Shown here: piece after piece, positions 8,979 through 16,817 of the stretch
Numbering within the stretch: the first letter of the stretch is position 1
Layout of the letters: every line of letters starts with the position of its first letter
Assembly (NCBI RefSeq): GCF_022662105.1
Contig: NZ_JAKMCP010000003.1
Coordinates: 310,001 to 374,000 of the forward strand
Source: Aestuariivivens sediminis
Lineage (GTDB): Bacteria > Bacteroidota > Bacteroidia > Flavobacteriales > Flavobacteriaceae
DNA length: 64,000 bases
Direction: 5' to 3'
Notes under the pieces: generated by a model
What the model was told of the DNA's origin: nothing
Database searches by the model: none
The model's input: only the letters and a program-made list of their open reading frames with translations
Translations under genes and position numbers: made by a program

Positions 8979-10025
8979 TTAATTATCTGAATCTAAATAA
9001 TCAGGTGTTCCATCATTATCTGTGTCTGTAAATAATACGGATATGCCTGTATAGTTTCCATTACCGTCTTCGATAACATGTATTAAAATTTCATTATCAG
9101 CAAATGGCAAGGCCTCAACCTCTTCTCTGGTAGCATAACCCATTCCGTTATTATCGTAGGTTTTACTTATAATTTCGTTAATTGTTAAAACTCCATCTCC
9201 GTCATCATCATTGTCAAAATAATCCGGTATTGAGTTCCCGTCAGTGTCATCATCAGTGGCATCTGTTAAGTCCTCAAAATTCACTGTAAACTCTCCATCA
9301 TCATTCAAGTCTTCCAAATAAGAGGGAATACCATCATTATCATGATCATTCACGAAGGCCTGGACCAATTCAAACTTAAAATTAATAGGCGAATAGGCCG
9401 GGATTCCTGATGTGGCATTTGCAAAATAAGCCAAACCGGAAGGTAAAAACATAACCCCTAAACCACCGTTCACATAATCTATGGTACCATCACCTAATTC
9501 AATAAAAGATTCCGAAACATTAAATGTAGGAATTACTTTCCTCCATCCCGGAATAAGGTTAACAAGGTCAAAATCTACCGGGGTACTCGCACTGTCAAAA
9601 ACACTGCCATCAAACAAAAAACCTTCATAAAATAATCGAACGTTATCTGCAAATGTCGGTTTTTTTCCCCCTCCACCCTGATTGAGTTTAAGCACGTAAA
9701 TTTTATAGTCGGTATTCGCATAAGTCACTTGAATAGAATCTACAACCGGCTTAAGCATGGTATGTCCGGCAGGTAAGGTTTCGCCATCTTCCAATTTGGA
9801 AATAACAATATCAGAAATACTGGGGTCTGATAATCCTGCCAGCATTTCGGAATTATAATAATGATGGTTTAAATATTTTTGAAGTGAGTCGTTATCTGCT
9901 GCTTCTTGTTCGGTCCTATCCCTTAACTCCACAGGAGTAACATTACTTCCTCCATCGTCCTTCTTACAGGAATAAGCCACCAAAAGTGCACTTACAATAA
10001 ATAAACCTAACTTTTCTAGTTTCAT
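8979..10025 (-). CDS. FKBP-type peptidyl-prolyl isomerase lipoprotein with acidic calcium-binding-type repeats
   Basis: The 348-aa precursor has a lipoprotein signal with Cys20 after LVAYS, so it should be lipid-anchored and face the periplasm or the cell surface. Residues about 95-225 form an FKBP-like domain: a region with VRLFYEGFLFDGSVFDS, then VIPTF, LGDGTIDYVNGGLGVMFLPSG and YSPINFKFELV. After it come several D-x-D-x-D-G motifs (DHDNDGIPSY, DLNDDGEF, DDDTDGNSIPDY, DNDDDGDG, DTDNDGTPDY), like thrombospondin type 3 or EF-hand-like calcium loops. It probably folds secreted or outer-membrane proteins in calcium-rich water. Related flavobacterial FKBP lipoproteins include the gliding protein GldI, but I do not claim identity. 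Confidence 0.88.
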   Translation of the reverse strand: MKLEKLGLFIVSALLVAYSCKKDDGGSNVTPVELRDRTEQEAADNDSLQKYLNHHYYNSEMLAGLSDPSISDIVISKLEDGETLPAGHTMLKPVVDSIQVTYANTDYKIYVLKLNQGGGGKKPTFADNVRLFYEGFLFDGSVFDSASTPVDFDLVNLIPGWRKVIPTFNVSESFIELGDGTIDYVNGGLGVMFLPSGLAYFANATSGIPAYSPINFKFELVQAFVNDHDNDGIPSYLEDLNDDGEFTVNFEDLTDATDDDTDGNSIPDYFDNDDDGDGVLTINEIISKTYDNNGMGYATREEVEALPFADNEILIHVIEDGNGNYTGISVLFTDTDNDGTPDYLDSDN

Positions 10026-10036
10026 TATTATTATTT

Positions 10037-10070
10037 TTGGGGCGCAAGATACAATTTAAATATAATTTTG
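10037..10070 (+). promoter_or_regulatory. Probable promoter of the S4-domain gene
   Basis: TAATTTTG at 10063-10070 fits the Bacteroidota -7 box. A TTG at 10037-10039 is 23 bp upstream, slightly longer than usual. The -7 box overlaps the longest in-frame TTG start (10068), supporting translation from ATG 10107. Confidence 0.45.
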
Positions 10071-10106
10071 CACAACAACATTAACGTAGTTTTTAGACGA
10101 AATGTT

Positions 10107-10478
10107 ATGCGGATAGATAAGTATTTATGGTGTGTTAGGTATTTTAAGACACGGTCCCTGGCAACGGCGGCCTGTAAAAAAGGCCATGTACGGGTCAATC
10201 AAGATATTGTTAAACCCAGTCGGGAGGTTTATCCACAGGATAAAATTCAACTTCGCAAGGATCAAATAAATTATTCACTTACCATAAATGATATTCCAGA
10301 TAGTCGGGTTGGTGCCAAATTAGTAGACATTTATAGAACAGATACAACCCCCCGTGACGCCTTTGAAGCTCAAGAACTGTTAAAATATACGAAAAGTTAC
10401 TATCGCAAAAAAGGGGTTGGAAGACCTTCCAAAAAAGATAGAAGGGATATTGACGATTTTACAAGTGAAAATGAGTAA
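10107..10478 (+). CDS. S4 RNA-binding domain protein (Hsp15-like)
   Basis: The 123-aa protein begins MRIDKYLWCVRYFKTRSLA, the classic S4-domain opening. It continues with CKKGHVRVN and VYPQDKIQL, then a basic helical tail. Hsp15-type proteins bind stalled 50S subunits carrying peptidyl-tRNA and free them for reuse. ATG 10107 is preferred to an in-frame TTG 39 bases upstream because the S4 motif begins exactly at this Met and the -7 promoter box overlaps the TTG. A phosphoribosyltransferase gene follows 28 bp downstream on the same strand. The function is inferred from the family; ribosome binding is not shown by the sequence alone. Confidence 0.92.
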   Translation: MRIDKYLWCVRYFKTRSLATAACKKGHVRVNQDIVKPSREVYPQDKIQLRKDQINYSLTINDIPDSRVGAKLVDIYRTDTTPRDAFEAQELLKYTKSYYRKKGVGRPSKKDRRDIDDFTSENE

Positions 10479-10506
10479 TTTTATGCATTAATTTAAATGT
10501 AGTTTT

Positions 10507-11010
10507 ATGACCCTTAAAAATAACGTGATTTTAACCCACGATGACATTAATAATAAAATTAGACGTATTGCTTATCAAATTTATGAAAGTAATATCGATG
10601 AAAATGAAATCATTATAGCAGGTATTGCAAGTAATGGGATCGTATTTGCGAAAAAATTAAAGGACATGATTGAAACTATTTCTAAAATTAAACCCATACT
10701 TTGTGAAGTACACATCGATAAAAAACATCCCAGAAATGAAATAAAAACGTCTATACCCGCTTCCAATTATATCAACAAATCTCTAGTTCTTGTTGATGAT
10801 GTCCTGAATTCAGGATCAACGTTAATCTATGGGGTCAAACATTTTTTGGAAGTCCCTTTAAAACAATTTAAAACGGCTGTTTTGGTTAATAGAAACCACA
10901 AAAAATATCCGGTGAAAGCAGATTTTAAAGGCATCTCTTTATCTACCTCATTACACGAACAAGTAAATGTCATTTTAGAAGGCCGAACATTTGGAGCTTA
11001 TTTAGACTAA
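10507..11010 (+). CDS. Phosphoribosyltransferase-domain protein (PyrR/Hpt-like)
   Basis: A type I phosphoribosyltransferase fold of 167 aa. The PRPP-binding loop is LVLVDDVLNSGSTLIYGV (about residues 93-110), with two acidic residues followed by the G-S-T segment that binds the 5'-phosphate. An early segment IAGIASNGIVFAKKL fits the pyrophosphate-binding loop. Candidates are PyrR (UMP pyrophosphorylase/attenuator) or a hypoxanthine-type salvage enzyme, and the sequence does not settle which. The 3' end overlaps the convergent aroK by 9 bp. Confidence 0.85.
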   Translation: MTLKNNVILTHDDINNKIRRIAYQIYESNIDENEIIIAGIASNGIVFAKKLKDMIETISKIKPILCEVHIDKKHPRNEIKTSIPASNYINKSLVLVDDVLNSGSTLIYGVKHFLEVPLKQFKTAVLVNRNHKKYPVKADFKGISLSTSLHEQVNVILEGRTFGAYLD

Positions 11011-11523
11011 GAAGGACTGTAACTCTTTAATAATTTCCTTTTTAGATTTATCATCCACGGAAACCTTAATGTGTGCCATCTCGTAATATGGTGATCGCTC
11101 GAACAAATGCTTCCCTATAAATTCCATCAGTTCCTCCTCTGTTTCGAGATGTGAAATTAAAGGACGACTATTCTTTTTTTCTTTTAGCTTATCCACCAGG
11201 TGAGGTAATGAGGCTTTTAAATAAAAACTTTTAACGAGGTCTGACTGCAAAATCATCTCCATATTATTTCCATAACAGGGTGTACCTCCTCCCAAGGATA
11301 ACACAATATTATTTTTCGTGTTCAGTAATTCACCGAGATAGAAAGTCTCTGCTTTTCTAAAATAAAGTTCTCCCTTTGTTTTAAAAATATTTTTAACTGT
11401 CAATTTTTCCTGAATCTCTATATATTCATCTAAATCAATAAATTCATAAGTTAGTTTTTTTGCCAAAATTTTTCCCAAAGTTGACTTCCCTGACGCCATA
11501 TATCCTATCAAAATTATTATCAT
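11002..11523 (-). CDS. aroK: Shikimate kinase
   Basis: AroK phosphorylates shikimate at the 3-hydroxyl using ATP, the fifth step of the chorismate pathway. The 173-aa protein has Walker A GYMASGKST (7-15), the shikimate-binding Asp in FIDLDEYIE, an Arg in LYFRKAE and the GGGTPCYG loop, followed by the lid region with SRPL. The length is standard. No other aro gene is adjacent. Its 3' end overlaps the phosphoribosyltransferase gene on the other strand by 9 bp, without a terminator between them. Confidence 0.95.
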   Translation of the reverse strand: MIIILIGYMASGKSTLGKILAKKLTYEFIDLDEYIEIQEKLTVKNIFKTKGELYFRKAETFYLGELLNTKNNIVLSLGGGTPCYGNNMEMILQSDLVKSFYLKASLPHLVDKLKEKKNSRPLISHLETEEELMEFIGKHLFERSPYYEMAHIKVSVDDKSKKEIIKELQSFLV

Positions 11524-11598
11524 ATTACGGGTATAAATTGAACGTAAAAGTACCGTTTAAAACGGTACAAAAAAACGAAAATTTATTAAAAAAAAGCA

Positions 11599-11628
11599 TT
11601 GTTTTATTAATTAAACATTATATATTTG
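11599..11628 (+). promoter_or_regulatory. Strong Bacteroidota promoter for the tRNA-Lys gene
   Basis: TTG at 11599-11601, exactly 19 bp, then TATATTTG at 11621-11628 is a consensus-perfect TTG-N19-TAnnTTTG promoter. The mature tRNA starts at 11657, leaving a short 5' leader of about 22 nt for RNase P. Confidence 0.85.
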
Positions 11629-11656
11629 CACCCGCATTAAGCAGGATAATGCCTGA

Positions 11657-11732
11657 GACCGGGTAGCTCAGTTGGTAGAGCATCTCCCTTTTAAGGAGAG
11701 GGTCCTGGGTTCGAGCCCCAGCCCGGTCACCA
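11657..11732 (+). tRNA. tRNA-Lys (anticodon TTT)
   Basis: A full cloverleaf is visible. The acceptor is GACCGGG (11657-11663) pairing with CCCGGTC (11722-11728). The D stem is GCTC/GAGC. The anticodon stem TCTCC/GGAGA encloses the loop CTTTTAA, which gives anticodon TTT. The T arm has GGTTCGA. The discriminator is A at 11729 and the CCA tail is encoded (11730-11732). The gene has 76 nt. Confidence 0.97.
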
Positions 11733-11766
11733 AAAAAAAGTTAAGCTTTTTTGCTTGACTTTTTTT
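11733..11766 (+). terminator. Terminator-like hairpin after tRNA-Lys
   Basis: AAGTTAAGC (11738-11746) pairs with GCTTGACTT (11753-11761), with one G-U pair and a T6 loop, followed by a run of T. It lies between the two tRNAs and may end the tRNA-Lys transcript or act as a processing site. Confidence 0.6.
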
Positions 11767-11788
11767 ATTTTAGCAGACTTCACAGAAT

Positions 11789-11873
11789 GCGCACGTGGCG
11801 GAATTGGTAGACGCGCTGGCTTGAGGGGCCAGTATCCGTTTAGGATGTGGAAGTTCGAATCTTCTCGTGCGCA
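11789..11873 (+). tRNA. tRNA-Leu (anticodon GAG)
   Basis: This is a class II tRNA with a long variable arm. The acceptor GCGCACG (11789-11795) pairs with CGTGCGC (11866-11872), with discriminator A at 11873. The anticodon stem CTGGC/GCCAG encloses TTGAGGG, giving GAG. The variable arm contains ATCC/GGAT. The T loop holds GTTCGAA. CCA is not encoded here, unlike the preceding tRNA-Lys. Confidence 0.96.
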
Positions 11874-11887
11874 CTTAACGATTTTCT

Positions 11888-14155
11888 TTACTGTCTGGCA
11901 TTTAGCTGATTATAAAATGTTCTGTAATCCGGGTTATTTGGATACAAATCAACCAATCGTCTGGCTATGTTTTTAGCTTTTTCTAATTGATTGCCTTTGG
12001 AATATATATAGGCCAATATATATAGCATACTTTCATTTTGAGGTGCTTTTTTCAAGCCCTGAACAGCAATAGATTCTGCCTTTTTTAAATCATCGGCTTT
12101 ATCGTACAATAAGCTCAAATTGTAATATGGTCTAACATTATCAGGCATAAACTTTATAGCCAATTCCATTTGAACAATTGCATCTTTAACCCTATTTAAT
12201 TCGGCTAACAACAACCCATATGAATAGTAAGTTTGACCATATTCCGGTTCTTGTTCAATAATCGTTATAAATGCCTCTTCTGCACTTTCAAAATTATTGT
12301 TCCTATAGTACAAGTTGGCCAAATTAGTCCTCACGATATTGTTTGTATTATCTATATTTAACGCATCTTCGTAGCCTTTTATAGCCCGGTCTAAATCGCC
12401 CTTTTTAAGAAAATAATCAGCTTCTTTAACTTTGCCTCCAACGAAATCTGCAGTCACTTTTAAACTGGTTTCAAATTCCTTCTTCACGTCATTGTACACC
12501 TGTTTATAATGTTCAGGAACTAACGACACATCTAATGGTGCAAGAGCAAAAAAAGCTTTTACCCGGACTGCACGTTTTTCATCATTTAATAGTGGTAAAA
12601 AATAATTCACATAATCAGAGGTGTTTATTTCGCCTAATGCATCTAAGGTGGCTCCCTTAACCAAAGGAGACTCATCTTTTAGAAAGCGCAACATATCATC
12701 CACGACCTGAGGCCCGGAATAATTCACCATCCCTCTAACTGCAGATGCTCTGGCCATATCGGGATAAACAGTATCTTTAGCCAATTCCAACAAATGGTTA
12801 TACCCATCCGGTTCCACTCGTAATCCAGGAATCAGTAAATCCGAAAAGTGTTTGTTCTTAGGTTCTCCATAAAGTCGGAGGTAATTATCCCAAGCCCACT
12901 GGTCATCTTTGTTATCATGACATTTGGTACAGGCATTAGGCGTATCGTACTTAAGACTTTGATCCGGTCTTGGGATTCTAAAACTATGATCCCGCCTAAA
13001 ATCATTACCCATATAAAATTTCCCCGTCATGTGACAATTAATACATGCGGAACTTTCGGTATTCATAGGATGGAAATGGTGATTAACGGTATCGTAATTT
13101 TCTGGAACATGACATTGCGTACAAAGGGCATTCCCCACAAACTTAAGTTTAAGGGAATGCGGATTATGGCAATTGGTACAGGTCACCTCATTATGGTACA
13201 TTTTACTTTGAATAAATGAACCGTAAACATAATCTTCATCCAAAATTTGACCATCCGGATAATAAATATTTTCTACAATCAATTGCGGAAAATAATGATC
13301 CAACAAAGTGCCCTCAAAATTATAGAATTCTGAAATCTGCTCCCTGCGCATATGGCAACGTGCACATTGATCGACCAAAAGTTTTGAATTAGTGCCAGGA
13401 ACCATTTTTAAGTCATTTGTAACCTTATAATCCGAACCCAGGTTTTCAGCACGTTCCACATGTGTCTTTCCTGGTCCATGACACGCCTCACAACTCACAT
13501 TAATAAGCGCATATTGGGTATTATAACTCTGTGTTTCTTCTTTAAAGTTTTTTCTAACATTAGTGGAGTGGCAATCCGAACACATATTATTCCAATTTAA
13601 TCCCCCTCTGGACCAGTGCAACCACTCTGAGTGTATAATTTTAAAATCCGGATACAAATCGAACCACTTATTTTTTTTAGTATCCCATGCTGTTCTTAAA
13701 CATTGGTACCGTCCGTTTGGAAACTTCACAATATATTGTTGAAGCGGTTCAATACCAAAAGTGTATTCTATTTTATAGTCATGATTATTACCATCCGGAC
13801 CTTCGGTATTCACATAATAGGCATTACCCCTCGTAAAAAAATGGGAGGTCACACCCTGACTGCGAAACGTAACACTACTAAAATCTCCTAGAACAGTTGA
13901 ATCTGATGCAATAGCCATGGCTTTATCATGATGAGAATCTTTCCAATCCTCAAATTCTTGAGAATGACATGACTGACACACCTGGTCACCTAAAAAATGA
14001 CTGTCTGGTATTAGAGTGGATGATGTGAATCTTTTTTTGTCCTGCTCTGATACATCCACATAATCTGATTTTTTATTGATACACGAATGGAAAATCAAAA
14101 ACAATACAGCAAAACAATACGGTATACCATTAAATCTTAAAATAATTTTCGTCAA
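11888..14155 (-). CDS. Octaheme c-type cytochrome with C-terminal TPR repeats
   Basis: The 755-aa protein contains eight CxxCH haem-attachment motifs: CQSCH, CSDCH, CEACH, CARCH, CTNCH, CTQCH, CINCH and CTKCH. All lie in roughly the first 400 residues, with the CEACHGPGKTH form seen in cytochrome c554/hydroxylamine-oxidoreductase-like proteins. A HEAT-like region follows, then about five TPR units from residue 580 to the end. The N-terminus looks like a signal or imperfect lipobox (LIFHSC, Cys25), so it should be periplasmic or lipid-anchored. It probably carries electrons in a complex assembled through the TPRs; donor and acceptor are unknown. The start is TTG at 14155, since no ATG precedes the signal sequence. 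The gene stands alone between the tRNAs and the carotenoid cluster. Confidence 0.9.
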   Translation of the reverse strand: MTKIILRFNGIPYCFAVLFLIFHSCINKKSDYVDVSEQDKKRFTSSTLIPDSHFLGDQVCQSCHSQEFEDWKDSHHDKAMAIASDSTVLGDFSSVTFRSQGVTSHFFTRGNAYYVNTEGPDGNNHDYKIEYTFGIEPLQQYIVKFPNGRYQCLRTAWDTKKNKWFDLYPDFKIIHSEWLHWSRGGLNWNNMCSDCHSTNVRKNFKEETQSYNTQYALINVSCEACHGPGKTHVERAENLGSDYKVTNDLKMVPGTNSKLLVDQCARCHMRREQISEFYNFEGTLLDHYFPQLIVENIYYPDGQILDEDYVYGSFIQSKMYHNEVTCTNCHNPHSLKLKFVGNALCTQCHVPENYDTVNHHFHPMNTESSACINCHMTGKFYMGNDFRRDHSFRIPRPDQSLKYDTPNACTKCHDNKDDQWAWDNYLRLYGEPKNKHFSDLLIPGLRVEPDGYNHLLELAKDTVYPDMARASAVRGMVNYSGPQVVDDMLRFLKDESPLVKGATLDALGEINTSDYVNYFLPLLNDEKRAVRVKAFFALAPLDVSLVPEHYKQVYNDVKKEFETSLKVTADFVGGKVKEADYFLKKGDLDRAIKGYEDALNIDNTNNIVRTNLANLYYRNNNFESAEEAFITIIEQEPEYGQTYYSYGLLLAELNRVKDAIVQMELAIKFMPDNVRPYYNLSLLYDKADDLKKAESIAVQGLKKAPQNESMLYILAYIYSKGNQLEKAKNIARRLVDLYPNNPDYRTFYNQLNARQ

Positions 14156-14375
14156 TGTATTTAATTTATAATCAAATAATTATGCTAATTTTAAACTTCT
14201 ACTACACCGCATGATATCAAATGTATGATGATTAAATCGCTAAGTTAGTTAAAAATATTGCCTTTAAATGGTGTTTCAAAAATTGTTAGTCAAGAATATT
14301 TTAAGGTGTTAAAAAATATCTAAATATGTAGCTTTATTAATAATGTCATGGTTATATAAATAAAATTATGTAATA

Positions 14376-14397
14376 TTGTTTAATATTTACGTAAAAT
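14376..14397 (+). promoter_or_regulatory. Palindromic AT-rich region just upstream of the CarH-type gene
   Basis: TTGTTTAA at 14376-14383 repeats the sequence at 15313-15320 before crtI. It is followed by the palindrome TTTACGTAAA (14386-14395), ending four bases before the ATG at 14400. This could be an autoregulatory operator, but the region is AT-rich and the match is short. Confidence 0.3.
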
Positions 14398-14399
14398 AC

Positions 14400-15299
14400 A
14401 TGAACAATATTCAAGTTAATTTTAGCATTAAAGATTTAGAAAATCTTACAGGAATTAAAGCGCATACCATTAGAATATGGGAAAAACGTTATAGTTTACT
14501 CAGTCCCAACAGGACTGAAACCAATATAAGAAACTATAGTTTGGCTAGCCTACAAAAGTTATTAAATATTTCCTACCTCAATAACAACGGGTTTAAAATT
14601 TCGAAAATTGCAAGTTTAAAAGAAGATGAAATCCCTGTAGCCGTTAGGGAAATAGCCTCTAGATCAAAAGTAGAGGATCATGCCATAAATGCCCTTAAAA
14701 TGGCCATGATAAATTTTGATCAGGTATTGTTTTATAACACCTATAACAGCTTAATACAAACCAAATCATTTAGCGACATATTTTATTCTGTGTTTTTACC
14801 GTTGCTCAACGATATCGGACTGCTTTGGCAAACCAATACCATTACACCGGCTCATGAACATTTTTTATCCGTTCATATCAAACAGAAAATACTTTTAAAT
14901 ATTGAAAGGTTGCAAAGTTTAGAGCCAAAACCGACGACTAAGACTTATGTTCTGTTTTTACCTGAACAGGAAATTCATGATATTGGTCTATTATTCATCA
15001 ATTACCAGTTACGAAGTAAAGGATATCATACCATTTTTCTGGGGGAAAGTGTTCCAATGGAAAGTTTAACAGATTTACATGAATTTTTTGAAGATATTAC
15101 TTTTATTACTTATTTTACCGTTTATCCCGAAACGGATAAAATAATAGAATACCTGGTTAATTTTAATGAAAGTTTACTTACAAACCATAATACCAAGCTC
15201 ATGGTTCTCGGTCCGAAATTAGCCGGGCTGGATGTAATGAACCTACCTAAAAGAATAGCCACATACAGTTCTATAGAAAATTTAGTTAAAGAATTTTAA
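14400..15299 (+). CDS. carH: CarH-type MerR-family regulator with B12-binding photoreceptor domain
   Basis: The 299-aa protein starts with a MerR winged helix (FSIKDLENLTGIKAHTIRIWEKRY), with the R-x-W-E-x-R-Y seen in CarA/CarH regulators. A helical-bundle domain follows with the W-x9-E-H motif (W143, E153, H154). The Rossmann B12 domain carries E-x-H-x-x-G (E191, H193, G196), His193 being the expected cobalt ligand. In the studied CarH proteins adenosylcobalamin drives tetramer formation and repression in the dark, and light breaks the Co-C bond and releases DNA. The residue after W143 is Gln, not the His reported as second ligand in Thermus CarH. ATG 14400 is preferred to an in-frame start at 14376. 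Carotenoid genes follow directly. Confidence 0.88.
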   Translation: MNNIQVNFSIKDLENLTGIKAHTIRIWEKRYSLLSPNRTETNIRNYSLASLQKLLNISYLNNNGFKISKIASLKEDEIPVAVREIASRSKVEDHAINALKMAMINFDQVLFYNTYNSLIQTKSFSDIFYSVFLPLLNDIGLLWQTNTITPAHEHFLSVHIKQKILLNIERLQSLEPKPTTKTYVLFLPEQEIHDIGLLFINYQLRSKGYHTIFLGESVPMESLTDLHEFFEDITFITYFTVYPETDKIIEYLVNFNESLLTNHNTKLMVLGPKLAGLDVMNLPKRIATYSSIENLVKEF

Positions 15300-15313
15300 A
15301 AATCCTTTATTTT

Positions 15314-15343
15314 TGTTTAACTTTATTTTATATTTGTTAAACA
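15314..15343 (+). promoter_or_regulatory. crtI promoter -7 box inside an 8-bp inverted repeat (candidate CarH operator)
   Basis: TGTTTAAC (15314-15321) and GTTAAACA (15336-15343) form a perfect 8-bp inverted repeat with 14-bp spacing. Between and overlapping the right arm lies TATATTTG (15329-15336), a consensus -7 box. A TTG at 15313-15315 is only 13 bp from the -7 box, so the -33 contact is poor. A repressor bound at the repeat would cover the promoter of crtI. Operator identity is inference. Confidence 0.5.
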
Positions 15344-15344
15344 T

Positions 15345-16817
15345 TTGAAAAATAATATTTCCATAATCGGTTCAGGGTTTTCATCACTAGCGGCTTCATG
15401 CTATTTAGCAAAAGCCGGTTTTGAGGTAACCGTATTTGAAAAAAACAAAGACATAGGGGGCCGAGCGAGACAGTTAAAAAAAGAGGGGTTTACGTTTGAT
15501 ATCGGACCAACATGGTATTGGATGCCCGATGTTTTTGAAAGATTTTTTTCTGATTTTGATAAAAGCCCTTCTGACTATTATGCCTTAGAAAAATTAAATC
15601 CGGCATATTCTGTCTACTTCGGAAAAAACGACTGCATAACCATTGGTGATACTTTGGAAAAAATTTGTATCGCATTTGAAAATGAAGAGCCCGGAAGTTC
15701 AAAAGCACTCAAAAGGTTTATTAATTCTGCAAAAAAAAACTACGATATAGCTATTAAGGATTTGGTTTATAATCCTGGCGTCTCCCCTTTAGAATTAATT
15801 ACACCGACAACCTTACTAAGGCTTAATCAATTTTACAGTACCATTAAAAAAGATGTTAGAAAAGCATTTGCAAATGATAGATTGGTTAAAATTCTTGAGT
15901 TTCCAGTTTTGTTCCTGGGAGCCAAACCTAGTGATACACCCTCTTTTTATAATTTTATGAATTATGCCGACTTTGGCTTAGGCACTTTCCATCCCCTAAA
16001 AGGGATGTACGAAGTTATTTTAGCTCTTCAAAGTATGGCTCAGGAATTAGGGGTAAACATTAAGACCGAACACCCTATTGAAAAAATTATTATAGAAAAC
16101 AGAACAGCTAAAGGAGTTATTTCCAAGGGTCAGGTCTTTCATTCTGACATCGTAATTAGTGGTGCCGATTATCATCATTCAGAGCAGTTGCTCGACAAAA
16201 AGTATAGACAATATACCGAGGGCTATTGGAACAAGAAAGTATTTGCACCCTCCTCCTTACTCTTTTATGTAGGTTTTGACAAGAAATTGATAAATGTTAA
16301 TCATCATACCCTATTTTTCGACACGGATTTTGATTCCCATGCCGAAGCAATTTATGACCATCCCAAATGGCCTGATAATCCATTATTTTATGCGAGTTTC
16401 CCTAGTAAAACAGACCCTCACTCAGCTCCTAATGGCAAAGAAGCAGGGATTTTTTTAATTCCTCTCGCCCCAGGGTTAGAAGATACCGTTGAACTGAGAT
16501 CTCAATACTTTGATAAAATAATGAAACGGTTCGAAGATTTGACTTCGCAAAAGATTGTAAACCATATTATTTTCAAAGAATCCTTTTGCATTAATGATTT
16601 TATTAATGACTACAATTCCTTTAAGGGAAATGCATATGGTATGGCCAATACCTTAATGCAAACCGCATTTTTAAGACCCAAGTTAAAAAGTAAAAAAGTG
16701 GACAACCTCTTTTTTACCGGACAACTTACAGTACCTGGGCCAGGTGTTCCACCTTCGCTCATTTCAGGAAAACTGGTGGCAGATTTAGTTATTAAACACC
16801 ATAAAGTAATATTATGA
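15345..16817 (+). CDS. crtI: Phytoene desaturase
   Basis: CrtI is an FAD-dependent desaturase that introduces four double bases' worth of unsaturation into phytoene to give lycopene, acting at the membrane. The 490-aa protein has the N-terminal dinucleotide fold IIGSGFSSLAASCYLAKAG, then FEKNKDIGGRAR and FDIGPTWYWMP. It ends with the FAD/CrtI signature around NLFFTGQLTVPGPGVPPSLISGK. The start is TTG at 15345: the frame is stopped at 15318-15320, and no ATG lies before the Rossmann motif. The start lies only about 9 bases after the -7 box, so a transcript from that promoter would be nearly leaderless. The stop overlaps the crtB start (ATGA). Confidence 0.96.
   Translation: MKNNISIIGSGFSSLAASCYLAKAGFEVTVFEKNKDIGGRARQLKKEGFTFDIGPTWYWMPDVFERFFSDFDKSPSDYYALEKLNPAYSVYFGKNDCITIGDTLEKICIAFENEEPGSSKALKRFINSAKKNYDIAIKDLVYNPGVSPLELITPTTLLRLNQFYSTIKKDVRKAFANDRLVKILEFPVLFLGAKPSDTPSFYNFMNYADFGLGTFHPLKGMYEVILALQSMAQELGVNIKTEHPIEKIIIENRTAKGVISKGQVFHSDIVISGADYHHSEQLLDKKYRQYTEGYWNKKVFAPSSLLFYVGFDKKLINVNHHTLFFDTDFDSHAEAIYDHPKWPDNPLFYASFPSKTDPHSAPNGKEAGIFLIPLAPGLEDTVELRSQYFDKIMKRFEDLTSQKIVNHIIFKESFCINDFINDYNSFKGNAYGMANTLMQTAFLRPKLKSKKVDNLFFTGQLTVPGPGVPPSLISGKLVADLVIKHHKVIL

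Noticed and set aside
9240-9350. Tandem DNA repeat in the FKBP gene
   Set aside because: The repeated D-x-D-x-D-G protein motif gives similar codons, but the nucleotide units are not regular enough to call a DNA repeat.
12848-13219. Plus-strand ORF opposite the octahaem cytochrome
   Set aside because: It is a shadow of the minus-strand coding sequence, which has eight haem motifs and TPRs.
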